Shown here piece by piece: positions 7,924 through 15,102 of a stretch of 15,102 nt of DNA. Origin of the DNA: Oscillospiraceae bacterium (GTDB taxonomy: Bacteria; Bacillota; Clostridia; Oscillospirales; Ruminococcaceae). The translations under genes were made by a program, and so were the position numbers. Position 1 is the first letter of the stretch. Each line of letters begins with the position of its first letter. The DNA is taken from the NCBI GenBank assembly GCA_031281115.1, contig JAITFV010000108.1, positions 1 to 15,102 on the forward strand, read 5' to 3'. Under the pieces are notes generated by a model that saw only the letters and a program-made list of their open reading frames with translations, searched no databases and had not been told where the DNA came from.

Positions 7924-8673
7924 TTATCCGAACCTCCCCGTGATATAATCTTCGGTTTTTTTGTTCTTAGGCATAGAGAAAATAGTTTTTGTATCGCCGA
8001 ATTCAATCATCTCGCCTAAGAGAAAAAATGCTGTGTAATCGGAAATACGTGTCGCCTGCTGCATATTATGCGTGACTATAACTACGGTATATTTCTTTTT
8101 AAGCTCCGACATCAAATCTTCGATTTTAGCTGTAGAAATAGGGTCTAAAGCGCTCGTCGGCTCATCCATCAGCAGGACGTCCGGCTCCACTGCGAGCGCA
8201 CGGGCGATGCAAAGCCGCTGCTGCTGACCTCCCGAAAGCGAGAGCGCGGATTTTTTAAGCCTGTCTTTGGTTTCTTCCCAGATTGCCGCGTCTTTCAAGG
8301 CTTTTTCCACAATGTCGTCAAGCTTGTACCTGCTCTTGATTCCGTGTGTGCGCGGTCCGAAAGCAATATTATCGTATATGCTCATAGGAAACGGGTTCGG
8401 TTTTTGGAATACCATGCCGACTTTTTTACGCAGCAGATTCACATCTATATTGCCGTATATATCCTCGCCGTCAAGCAAAAGCTTCCCGGTAATCTTACAG
8501 CCTTCAATTAAATCATTCATGCGGTTCAGGCTCTTGATGAGTGTAGATTTGCCGCAGCCGGACGGCCCGATATAAGCTGTAATCTGATTCGCTTTAATAT
8601 CTATGCTGACATTTTTCAAGGCTTGAAAATCGCGGTACCATAAGTCAACACTCTCTAATTTATATTTTATCAT
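7924..8673 (-). CDS. pstB: Phosphate ABC transporter ATP-binding protein PstB
   Basis: ATPase that powers high-affinity phosphate import at the inner face of the membrane with PstA and PstC. It has 249 residues, the normal length. All ABC motifs are intact: Walker [10 protein letters not shown] (36-44), the Q-loop Gln90 in [16 protein letters not shown], signature LSGGQQQRL (146-154), Walker [14 protein letters not shown] (166-178) and the switch His202 in VTHNMQQA. The [18 protein letters not shown] stretch is typical of PstB among ABC ATPases. AGGTGA lies six bases before the ATG. It is separated from pstA by 69 bases, the longest gap in the transporter part of the operon. Confidence 0.97.
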   Translation of the reverse strand: MIKYKLESVDLWYRDFQALKNVSIDIKANQITAYIGPSGCGKSTLIKSLNRMNDLIEGCKITGKLLLDGEDIYGNIDVNLLRKKVGMVFQKPNPFPMSIYDNIAFGPRTHGIKSRYKLDDIVEKALKDAAIWEETKDRLKKSALSLSGGQQQRLCIARALAVEPDVLLMDEPTSALDPISTAKIEDLMSELKKKYTVVIVTHNMQQATRISDYTAFFLLGEMIEFGDTKTIFSMPKNKKTEDYITGRFG

Positions 8674-8742
8674 ATTATTTCACCTATTTCAACTGTATGA
8701 TTTCTATGCAATCCCTAAGTCATTTCGTGCCGCATTTTCTTT

Positions 8743-9594
8743 TCAGGAAACAGCACGTATAAACTTCCGCTCAACCCTTGCCGCGAGCAGATTAATTCCG
8801 AAAACAACCGCAAGCAGGACTACTGCCGTGGCGTAAGCCTGGTCGTTGTAAAGCCCCTCGGCGGCTAAATTATACACGTGCAGGGCAAGCGTTCGCCCCT
8901 GAGAGAATAAATTCTCGGGAAGCTGTATTACGCTGCCGATTGTGTAAAGCAGTGCGGCTGTTTCCCCGACTATGCGCCCGATTGCAAGAATCACCCCTGC
9001 GAATATACCGGGCGCGGCGCAGGGCAGAATCACCCGGAATACTGTACGCAGCCGCCCCGCGCCAAGCCCGAAAGAACCTTCGCGGTAAGCGTCGGGAATG
9101 GATTTAAGGCTTTCCTCGGTTGTGCGTATTATAATCGGCAGCACCATAACAGCGAGCGTAAAGCACCCCGCGAGTATTGATTTCCCCCAGCCGAGCAGGT
9201 CACAAAAGAAGATGTACCCGAACAAACCGTAAACGATTGACGGTATGCCGGCGAGGGTTTCGGTGGTTGTACGGATTACACGCACCAAGCGGCTGCCGCG
9301 GGAAGCATATTCCACTAAGTAAACAGCCGTGGAAACCCCGAACGGCACGGCAACTGCAAGCGTGAACCCCACCATAAGCACGGTAGTTACCAGCGCGGGG
9401 AACAAGGATTGATTCTCCGGTGTGTATGTAAAGGCGAACAGCGACGGCTTGATATGCGGGATACCTTTAACCATGATGAATATGACAAGGTAAAGCAGCA
9501 CAGCGACCGTTATGAATCCGGCTGCCCATGTAAGCAAAAAGCGAGCCCAATCTCCAGGCTTTTTGCGCTTCGTGAGTATTAAAACTTTACCCAT
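8743..9594 (-). CDS. pstA: Phosphate ABC transporter permease PstA
   Basis: Integral membrane subunit of the Pst importer, 283 residues, with about six hydrophobic segments: about 21-43, 64-88, 113-135, 138-157, 195-215 and 257-275. The ABC permease EAA-type coupling loop, with EESLKSIPDAYREGSFGLGA, contacts PstB. ETLAGIPSIVYGLFGYIFF and IGRIVGETAALLYTIGS are typical PstA sequences. Its ATG shares one base with the pstC stop (TAATG), and GGAG lies seven bases upstream, so translation is coupled with PstC. Confidence 0.96.
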   Translation of the reverse strand: MGKVLILTKRKKPGDWARFLLTWAAGFITVAVLLYLVIFIMVKGIPHIKPSLFAFTYTPENQSLFPALVTTVLMVGFTLAVAVPFGVSTAVYLVEYASRGSRLVRVIRTTTETLAGIPSIVYGLFGYIFFCDLLGWGKSILAGCFTLAVMVLPIIIRTTEESLKSIPDAYREGSFGLGAGRLRTVFRVILPCAAPGIFAGVILAIGRIVGETAALLYTIGSVIQLPENLFSQGRTLALHVYNLAAEGLYNDQAYATAVVLLAVVFGINLLAARVERKFIRAVS

Positions 9595-10502
9595 TATCCC
9601 GCTCCTTTTTTATTGCGCTTTTTTTCTATATCCTGATTTAAAACAGAGAAGAGCAGGTTAATGCCTAAAATGAAAACGAACAGCACGGCACCCGTAGCTA
9701 CTATTGCACCGAAATGCAGGCTGCCGCGCTCAACGTAACCCATTTCGAGGATGATATTGGACGTAAGTGTGCGTGTGCCGCTGAAGAATTCATAAGGCAT
9801 TCTCATCACGGTTTGGTTGCCTGCGACCATTCTGACCGCCATCGTTTCGCCGATAGCCCTTCCGATACCGAGCACAACAGCCGCCAGCACCCCCGAACGC
9901 GCAGCGGGAACCATAACTTTGAAAACAGCGCGTTCATGGCTTGCGCCGAGCGCGACCGCACCCTCGTATAATTCACGCGGCACGGCACGGATATTTGTTT
10001 CGGCAATGCTGATAACAGTCGGCAGTATCATTATAGCTAAAAGAATCGATGCCGCAAGCATACTGTTGCCGCTCATCATGTCAAAACGTTTCCCGAACAC
10101 TTCAAAAATCGCCGGAACAAGCACCATCATGCCGAAAAAGCCGTAAATAACCGACGGAACCCCTGCCATCAGGCTAATCGCAGGCTTTAAAAATCTATAA
10201 ACCGGCTTAGGGCACATCTCAGCCATGAATATAGCAGTCAGAATCCCTACAGGTACGCCTAAAATCACCGCGCCCCCCGTTATGTATACGCTGCCGAGAA
10301 TCATAGGCAGAATTCCGAAGCTCGGCTCTGCCGCAGTAGGTCGCCATCTTTGCCCCGTAAGAAAATCAAGAACGCCGATTTTGAGCATAGGGGGTAATCC
10401 TTGAGCAAATAAAAATACGCAGATAAGTGCAACCGCAAGCACGGAAGCAAGCGCGGCGGTAAAGAACACGCCGCGCATTAATTTTTCCTTTGTTTTAATC
10501 AT
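9594..10502 (-). CDS. pstC: Phosphate ABC transporter permease PstC
   Basis: Second membrane subunit of the phosphate importer, 302 residues. It has an N-terminal membrane helix (about 11-34), a periplasmic-type loop with GVLDFLTGQRWRP, then a core of several helices. The coupling-loop region is AETNIRAVPRELYEGAVALG and the conserved GIGRAIGETMAVRMVAGN follows. SLMAGVPSVIYGFFGMM matches PstC. The ATG lies within the end of pstS (8-bp overlap), with GGAG eight bases upstream, so it depends on pstS translation. Confidence 0.96.
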   Translation of the reverse strand: MIKTKEKLMRGVFFTAALASVLAVALICVFLFAQGLPPMLKIGVLDFLTGQRWRPTAAEPSFGILPMILGSVYITGGAVILGVPVGILTAIFMAEMCPKPVYRFLKPAISLMAGVPSVIYGFFGMMVLVPAIFEVFGKRFDMMSGNSMLAASILLAIMILPTVISIAETNIRAVPRELYEGAVALGASHERAVFKVMVPAARSGVLAAVVLGIGRAIGETMAVRMVAGNQTVMRMPYEFFSGTRTLTSNIILEMGYVERGSLHFGAIVATGAVLFVFILGINLLFSVLNQDIEKKRNKKGAG

Positions 10503-11427
10503 TGATTTCGCTCCATGCAGTCTTTTCGCCCGTGAAAATATCTTTTACGGTTTCAATATCTATATCGCCGACAGGATTTGCATTGTTGATAATTACAACT
10601 ACGCCGTCTAAAGCTATAGTGTATTCATTTAAGGCTTCTTTTTCGGCATCTCTCAAACTGCGGCTGGACATTCCGATATCAATAACGCCGCTTGTCGCTT
10701 CGCTTATACCCGTGCCGGAGCCGCCGCCGGAGATTTCAACACTGACATTTGGATTGAGTTCAATGTATGCGGCGCGAAGCCTTTGCATCAGCGGGTCAAC
10801 AGAAGTGGAGCCGCCGATTCTAAGCGTACCGCTCAGACCTATTGGTGTATATCCGCCTGTATTGCCGGCGCTCGTCCATCCGTCAGATGCGATTTCCTGC
10901 CCTTCGGCGGAAAGTGCAAACGCGATAAAATCCTTCACTAAGGAGGAGGCGTCTTTTTCATCGTTGGTGACAATCAGGAACGGACGCTGAATGGGGTATC
11001 TGCCGCTTATAATGGTTTCGGCGGAAGGCATTACGCCGCCGATAGCGAGCGCCTTGACAGTGTCGTTCAGCGAACCTGACGAAACGTAGCCTATTGCATA
11101 AGGATTGCCTGCAACGCTTGAGCGGATTTCGGATGTTGCGGTAAGTACAACAGCTTCTTCGTACATATCATCGCCTACGCCTGTAATACTTGCGAAGGCA
11201 TCGCGGGTTCCGCTGCCGTCCTCGCGGGTGAATACAGCGATTCTGCGGCTTGAGTCAAAGTCAGAAGCAGGAGCAGGGCTGTCAACCGGGTTGTTATCGT
11301 TGTTTGCGGGAGGGTTTTCGCTGACGCTCGGATTGCCGTCATTGCTGCTGCAAGCGGCAAACATACCTGCAGACAGGCACAAAGCCAAAATTGTCACTGT
11401 AATTGTAATTACTTTTTTCATTTTCAT
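10495..11427 (-). CDS. pstS: Phosphate-binding lipoprotein PstS with swapped halves
   Basis: Extracellular lipoprotein that binds phosphate and delivers it to PstCA. It has 310 residues: a signal peptide with lipobox FAAC (Cys26), a Pro/Asn/Ser linker (27-59), then the binding protein. The order of conserved blocks is unusual. TREDGSGTRDAF (67-78), AGNPYAIGYVSSGSLND (106-122) and a DFIAFALSAEGQ segment, normally in the second half of PstS, come first. GGSTSVDPLMQRL (205-217), SGGGSGTGI (233-241), IDIGMSSRSL (249-258), ALDGVVVIINNANPV (272-286) and DIFTGEKTAWSEI, normally the first half, come last and end the protein. Both halves are complete, so this looks like a circular permutation, not a frameshift. 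The GGAGG site is 13 bases before ATG 11427, longer than usual. First gene of the phosphate operon. Confidence 0.93.
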   Translation of the reverse strand: MKMKKVITITVTILALCLSAGMFAACSSNDGNPSVSENPPANNDNNPVDSPAPASDFDSSRRIAVFTREDGSGTRDAFASITGVGDDMYEEAVVLTATSEIRSSVAGNPYAIGYVSSGSLNDTVKALAIGGVMPSAETIISGRYPIQRPFLIVTNDEKDASSLVKDFIAFALSAEGQEIASDGWTSAGNTGGYTPIGLSGTLRIGGSTSVDPLMQRLRAAYIELNPNVSVEISGGGSGTGISEATSGVIDIGMSSRSLRDAEKEALNEYTIALDGVVVIINNANPVGDIDIETVKDIFTGEKTAWSEIND

Positions 11428-11471
11428 GATTTCTTATTTTCCTCCATGTTGTTTTTATGTTTCATAAATTA

Positions 11472-11500
11472 AGTATACACATTGAATGTAAAATCCACAA
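11472..11500 (-). promoter_or_regulatory. Promoter of the pst-pho operon
   Basis: On the minus strand, TTGTGG (11495-11500) and TATACT (11472-11477) are 17 bases apart. The -35 is weak (three of six consensus bases) and the -10 is strong, as expected for an activator-dependent promoter. Start near 11465 would give a leader of about 38 bases. One TTTTACA half-site lies within the spacer and two lie upstream. Confidence 0.65.
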
Positions 11501-11527
11501 TCATGTAAGTGTAAAATGTATGTAAAA
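11487..11527 (-). promoter_or_regulatory. Pho box: three TTTTACA half-sites
   Basis: TTTTACA occurs exactly three times on the minus strand, at 11521-11527, 11510-11516 and 11487-11493. The upstream pair is spaced 11 bp start to start and the third is 23 bp further, near two more turns. This resembles the PhoP direct-repeat boxes (TTAACA-like, about 11-bp period) known in Bacillus. The array covers the -35 region, the classic activating position. The likely binder is the response regulator encoded in the same operon. Confidence 0.65.
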
Positions 11528-11535
11528 TAATATTA

Positions 11536-11563
11536 GCCCTGTCAGTAGGGCGTCGTTCCCTAC
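11536..11563. repeat. Small palindromic cluster with two exclusive hairpins
   Basis: GCCCT (11536-11540) pairs with AGGGC (11547-11551), and the overlapping GTAGGG (11545-11550) pairs with CCCTAC (11558-11563). The two stems share bases, so only one can form. It is GC-rich inside very AT-rich DNA and lies upstream of both divergent promoters, so it is probably not transcribed from either. It may be a remnant of a dispersed intergenic palindromic (REP-like) element, but only this copy is in the window. Confidence 0.4.
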
Positions 11564-11652
11564 ATTAGCGGAGATGTACAAAATATACAAAAAAAAAAAA
11601 AACAAACAGAGGGAATATTTGTTTATTGTGCATAGTAAAAAATTCTTATTTA

Positions 11653-11661
11653 TGTTATAAT
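11653..11661 (+). promoter_or_regulatory. Extended -10 promoter of the large secreted protein gene
   Basis: TGTTATAAT is a perfect extended -10 (TGnTATAAT). No good -35 is found 16-18 bases upstream; the nearest TTGTGC is 24 bases away, so the extended -10 may carry the promoter. Start near 11668 would give a leader of about 70 bases. Confidence 0.6.
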
Positions 11662-11736
11662 ATAGTACAGTAAACTTATTTTTTTGAGAAAGCAACATTC
11701 CCTTTGTGGGAAATAGGGAAAGAAAGGAATCTATTT

Positions 11737-14700
11737 ATGAAACTCAAAAAACTTTTGGCGGTTGCTGTTGCCGCAATTATGATGACGACGGCAATTCCCG
11801 CCGCGGTGCCGGCAGGGGCGGCGGTACTTAACCCTAATGTTCCTGAGGACGCCCCGTATAACGCGGGGAAATACTTGTTCAACGTAATGGACGATTTAAA
11901 CGGTGAAATTTTTGATGTAGCGGGAATCAGAATTTTTATCGGACCCCCTGACGGTCGTGGAGCAGTTTGGGAAGGTTTTAACGGCGCGCTCGAAGTCATG
12001 AGCGGCGAAACCAATTTCAGACAAATGAACTTTGGAGGCGTTGCAGCGGATATTGATGACTGGGTCATTGTCTCCGACGGAAGAACCATAGAGTGGCACG
12101 ATGACGAACCTGTGTTCTCTCCCGAAGATAACAGCTGGGCACAGTTTACTCTCGATGGTTACGGCGGCGACTTTTATGTAAGGCGCTGGGAATATCTTGA
12201 TAAAGACGGCGACGTAATCAGCGGCAAATTCCCGAACCGCGGAATCATAAACAGCAACATAACCGACCCGGCAGACGATGCTTTCGGCAGCTTCAGGTTT
12301 GATGCACGAGCAGATTTAGGTGATGATTTCACCCGGGTAACAGGTATTGAAATCAGCATCACTCACCCCGATGGCTGGTGGGAGATTGATGATTATGTAG
12401 TCGGAGTAATTCAATACAGCAATCAGCAGACCGGCGGTACGAACTGGGGAGCCACTTTCGGCACACAGACCCGCCAGGACGACCCGTATGAAGGTAATAT
12501 TGACGTTGTAACCGACAAACAGACGATTATGTGGAACAGCCATGAACCGCTCTTCGCGTCAGATGATGACAGGGCGGAAATTCTTCTTACCTGCTGGTGG
12601 CCTTTTGATGCTTTCCGTGTTGTCAGCTGGTCGTATCTTGACGAAAACGGCAGTTACATAGGAGAATGGAGCAACGACACTTTCTTCTCAAACGGAATCA
12701 TTAACAGCAATCATTACAATTATGAATGGGATATGGCGAAATACGAATTTAATGCGGCAAACGATTTATCCGATAATGATTTTGAAAAAGTCGCGGGAAT
12801 CAGAGTAAATATCGGTCACCCGAAAGGAAACTGGGAGCTTCGGAACGGATATATCGGTGCTTTTGAGTTTGTGAGCGAAGACGTATACGGAAGAAGCGCT
12901 CCTTTCGATGGTCAGGGGTACGACCCTGTGAATCCGAATAACTATTCTGGCAGATTTTTTGTACAGTGGGTTGAAGACGCTCCTCTTTTTGCGGGAAGCA
13001 ATACCGGGAGTATTCTGATTGAAGTCTGGTGGCCTGCTTTCTCGGTAACGAGCTGGACTTATCTTGACTCGGACGGCAACGATATAGGCGGCGAGTTCTT
13101 CGCGGGAAGGCGGATTCCCATTACTCCGTTCGCCGGAACATTCGTCTTTCAGGTAGTAGCTGAGGGTCCGGGTCCTGATAAATGGGAGTGGAGAACTACA
13201 CACCGGGACGACAATTTAACAGGCGGCGGAAACTTTTATAATAATATTCAGTTAGACCGCAACCTTTGGGATGAAAACGGAGCCACAACCACAGGAAACT
13301 GGACAGGAAACGAAACCAGCGTTTCCCTCGGAGTAACCCCCTTCGGGCGTATTAAGCCGGCAATAGGCGACTATATTGATTTTACGTATACTCTGACAAT
13401 TACGCCCCATGACGGTGCGCAGCCTGTGGAAATCGCGTCTCCATCTTCTTTCAGAGCAGTTCACGGCGACGACCGCAACACGCTCCATATCCAATTAATT
13501 GATTATGTAAAAGAATACCTTGATTTCAGCGGCTGGGATTACAACCTCGGTCAGGTTAATTTCAGAATTGATGCAATTAACGGCAAAGACGTATTCCACA
13601 CACATAATATGCCGGACATTGAATTAGCCAAGTGGGACGGAATTAACGAAGAAGAAAATCAAGTCTTCTGGGTTTCTGACGGCATAGACGGCATATCCAA
13701 CGGCATACACAGCAACAACTTTACGAGAGCAAAGGGTATTGAAATCCAAACAGAGGGACTGACTCTTGATTTATATACAGATATTGTTCTTGTTTGGCAG
13801 TTTGAACAAGACGGTCACGGCGCGGGTTGGAATCAGTCAAAAAATATCCGCCTTGATAATGTATTAGACGGCGATGTTATACGTATTGATTTCAGACAAC
13901 ATATATCAGACTACGAAAATTTCCTGATAGCGGGCGGCATTAAACTTTGGATTTGCCAGTGGAGCGGAGGCGGCATTGAAGCCCTCGGTATTACCGGAGC
14001 GTCATTATACTTCTGCGACTGCGAGACTCAAGACGGCAGAACAATCAACTTAACAGATTCCGCGGTTATTAATCCCGACAGCCAAAAGATGGTTTCGTGG
14101 GGAACGAACGGCGTAGACGGAATATTTAACGGGCTTTCTGCCGAAGCTTTCACAAGCGCGAAAGGCTTAGCTGTTGAGTTCGCAAACCCGGACCTTTTCA
14201 GCCCCGGCGCAGAAATTCAATTCGTTTGGCAGGCAGCCGGCGACTGGACATGGAACAACGTAGCAGTTCCCGTCAGGTCTGTCCTTTGTGACGATGGTGT
14301 TTTCAGATTTGATTTCCGGGATTTCATGTTTATGCATCAGCATTTCCTTTGGAGAAACAGTGATATTAAATTAATTTTAGGTTATTGGGGCGGAGCAAAC
14401 TTTGAAGAGCTTGAAATCGTAAATGCTTACCTGTACGGCTTAGGGGCAACGCAGGGCGGCGGCAACGATAACGGCGGCGGCGCAGGCAGATTTTACGACT
14501 ACCGCTTTGACCTCGGCACAACACCGACCGACTTCGGCGGAGCCTCCGACAATCAATGGCTTTGGGCGAGCAATGGCGCAGACGGCTTGAGAAACGGCGA
14601 GGACGGCATTGAAGGCAGACTTGATTCATGGCGCTTCAAAGCGGCGACAGGCGTAGCCTTCCGATTCGATAAAGCACCGAACTTAAATTCAACAATGCAC

Positions 14701-15102
14701 CTTATTTGGCAGGGCGACTTCAGCGACTGGAGATGGCATCAGTTTGATGTTCCTGTTTCAGAAGTTTATAACCATGCGGAAAACACTGTGTTCATCGAGT
14801 TTGAACGTTATATCAATAACTTTACGGGATTCAGCAACAGCGATTATCTGAAGCTCGGCATAGCTTACTGGGAGAACGGAGGGCTCGTTGAGCTTGGAAT
14901 CACAGACGCTTTCCTCTACGGCAGCAATACTATTTACAGAGAATATAGCAAAAACATATTCTTCGGCAAAGGTCACTTCAGCGGCTCTCAGCTTTTCGAG
15001 GGTAATTATCAGCCTTACGACATTGACTTCTCGGAAGTGGCGGCGGTAGAGTTTACTTTCCATATCGCCAACTACGAGGAAATGCTGGCGGCAGAAGCAG
15101 AA
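11737..15102 (+). CDS. Large secreted multi-module protein, function unknown, 3' end beyond window
   Basis: An uninterrupted reading frame of 1122 codons runs from ATG 11737 to the last base with no stop. AAAGGAA (11723-11729) is seven bases before the ATG. Residues 1-28 form a signal peptide: a KLKK start, a hydrophobic core and a cleavage site after PAGA. Then come three A modules (about 44-183, 184-333, 334-466), each with a (V/I)GI.(I/V).I.HP.G block, an EPLF-like block and a W.YLD.DG block. Next are B modules: a divergent one (about 489-626) and clear ones at 627-761, 769-901 and 919-1062. These carry a W..(D/N)G.DG block, a (V/I)WQ block with downstream Trp pairs, and a LGI..A.LYG end. 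A GGGNDNGGGAG linker lies at 907-917. The repeated Trp/Asp/Gly-rich modules look like beta-sandwich binding domains, and carbohydrate binding is a guess. No catalytic, anchor or dockerin motif is seen in the visible part. Confidence 0.9.
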   Translation, partial: MKLKKLLAVAVAAIMMTTAIPAAVPAGAAVLNPNVPEDAPYNAGKYLFNVMDDLNGEIFDVAGIRIFIGPPDGRGAVWEGFNGALEVMSGETNFRQMNFGGVAADIDDWVIVSDGRTIEWHDDEPVFSPEDNSWAQFTLDGYGGDFYVRRWEYLDKDGDVISGKFPNRGIINSNITDPADDAFGSFRFDARADLGDDFTRVTGIEISITHPDGWWEIDDYVVGVIQYSNQQTGGTNWGATFGTQTRQDDPYEGNIDVVTDKQTIMWNSHEPLFASDDDRAEILLTCWWPFDAFRVVSWSYLDENGSYIGEWSNDTFFSNGIINSNHYNYEWDMAKYEFNAANDLSDNDFEKVAGIRVNIGHPKGNWELRNGYIGAFEFVSEDVYGRSAPFDGQGYDPVNPNNYSGRFFVQWVEDAPLFAGSNTGSILIEVWWPAFSVTSWTYLDSDGNDIGGEFFAGRRIPITPFAGTFVFQVVAEGPGPDKWEWRTTHRDDNLTGGGNFYNNIQLDRNLWDENGATTTGNWTGNETSVSLGVTPFGRIKPAIGDYIDFTYTLTITPHDGAQPVEIASPSSFRAVHGDDRNTLHIQLIDYVKEYLDFSGWDYNLGQVNFRIDAINGKDVFHTHNMPDIELAKWDGINEEENQVFWVSDGIDGISNGIHSNNFTRAKGIEIQTEGLTLDLYTDIVLVWQFEQDGHGAGWNQSKNIRLDNVLDGDVIRIDFRQHISDYENFLIAGGIKLWICQWSGGGIEALGITGASLYFCDCETQDGRTINLTDSAVINPDSQKMVSWGTNGVDGIFNGLSAEAFTSAKGLAVEFANPDLFSPGAEIQFVWQAAGDWTWNNVAVPVRSVLCDDGVFRFDFRDFMFMHQHFLWRNSDIKLILGYWGGANFEELEIVNAYLYGLGATQGGGNDNGGGAGRFYDYRFDLGTTPTDFGGASDNQWLWASNGADGLRNGEDGIEGRLDSWRFKAATGVAFRFDKAPNLNSTMHLIWQGDFSDWRWHQFDVPVSEVYNHAENTVFIEFERYINNFTGFSNSDYLKLGIAYWENGGLVELGITDAFLYGSNTIYREYSKNIFFGKGHFSGSQLFEGNYQPYDIDFSEVAAVEFTFHIANYEEMLAAEAE
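11866..13134 (+). repeat. Three tandem A modules of 133-150 residues (coding)
   Basis: Unit starts are at residues 44, 184 and 334. Matching blocks are VAGIRIFIGPPDG / VTGIEISITHPDG / VAGIRVNIGHPKG, then IEWHDDEPVF / IMWNSHEPLF / VQWVEDAPLF, then WEYLDKDGD / WSYLDENGS / WTYLDSDGN. GIINSN ends the first two. A fourth unit may begin at about residue 467 (GTFVFQVV) but soon diverges. Confidence 0.85.
13201..14922 (+). repeat. Tandem B modules, one divergent and three clear (coding)
   Basis: Clear units are at residues 627-761, 769-901 and 919-1062. WVSDGIDG / WGTNGVDG / WASNGADG are followed by VWQFEQDG / VWQAAGDWTW / IWQGDFSDWRW, then by GIKLWICQW / DIKLILGYW / YLKLGIAYW, and end in ASLYF / AYLYG / AFLYG. 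A divergent unit at about 489-626 keeps the LWDENG start and a TLHIQLIDYVKEYLDF segment matching the second half. A further unit may begin after residue 1062. Confidence 0.8.

Larger units (their letters stand above)
11428..11736. other. 309-bp divergent intergenic region, no gene seen
   Basis: This holds, from left to right, the pstS leader, promoter and Pho box (to 11527), a palindromic cluster (11536-11563), an uninterrupted run of 14 A (11589-11602), the promoter of the large secreted protein (11653-11661) and its leader. The leader contains a small TTCCC/GGGAA hairpin (11698-11712) just before the ribosome site. No convincing small ORF or RNA gene was seen. Confidence 0.7.

Noticed and set aside
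10495..10502. Possible frameshift or truncation at the pstS 3' end, since the protein ends at the SEI block
   Set aside because: The missing C-terminal blocks are present at the N-terminus of the same protein and pstC overlaps in normal coupled fashion, so permutation explains it better.
11428..11448. Seven-codon upstream ORF (ATGGAGG...TGA) overlapping the pstS start
   Set aside because: Its ATG is part of the pstS ribosome site and it has no ribosome site of its own, so it is most likely chance.
11676..15063. Several minus-strand open frames opposite the secreted-protein gene
   Set aside because: The plus frame is uninterrupted with signal peptide and repeats; the antisense frames are short and compositionally odd, so they are shadows.

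Overview
The window reads as chromosomal DNA of a spore-forming, low-to-mid GC Firmicute, most likely an anaerobic gut- or rumen-type clostridium. The evidence is a dipicolinate synthase pair (spore core chemistry), a PhoP/PhoR-type phosphate system with Bacillus/Clostridium-style direct-repeat Pho half-sites, strong AGGAGG-like ribosome sites and extended -10 promoters. No 16S, phage, IS or CRISPR signal is visible. The genus cannot be set from the sequence alone.

Left part (1-3186, minus strand): a uronate operon read uxaC -> uxuA -> uxuB. It takes D-glucuronate to D-fructuronate (UxaC), D-mannonate (UxuB) and 2-keto-3-deoxygluconate (UxuA). uxuB is cut by the window start. A compact divergent region (3187-3304) holds a sigma-A-type promoter for uxaC, two perfect 13-bp direct repeats over its -35, and a sigma-K-like -10 for the opposite operon.

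Middle (3305-4739, plus strand): dpaA-dpaB (spoVFA-spoVFB), the two subunits of dipicolinate synthase, overlapping by 8 bp. They converge on the phosphate operon, with two consecutive hairpins between the 3' ends.

Phosphate operon (11427 down to 4832, minus strand): pstS-pstC-pstA-pstB-phoU-response regulator-histidine kinase. It is tightly packed, with 8-bp and 1-bp overlaps at pstS/pstC and pstC/pstA. The transporter imports phosphate, PhoU links transporter state to the kinase, and the two-component pair probably activates its own operon through three TTTTACA half-sites ahead of pstS. The PstS protein has its two sequence halves in swapped order compared with classical PstS.

Right part (11428-15102): a 309-bp divergent intergenic region (Pho promoter, a small palindromic cluster, an A14 tract, an extended -10 promoter), then a very large plus-strand ORF. 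It starts at 11737 and stays open to the last base (1122 codons, no stop). It encodes a secreted protein with a signal peptide and two families of Trp/Asp/Gly-rich tandem modules of about 130-155 residues each. I do not recognise a named family for it; it is the least explained part of the window.
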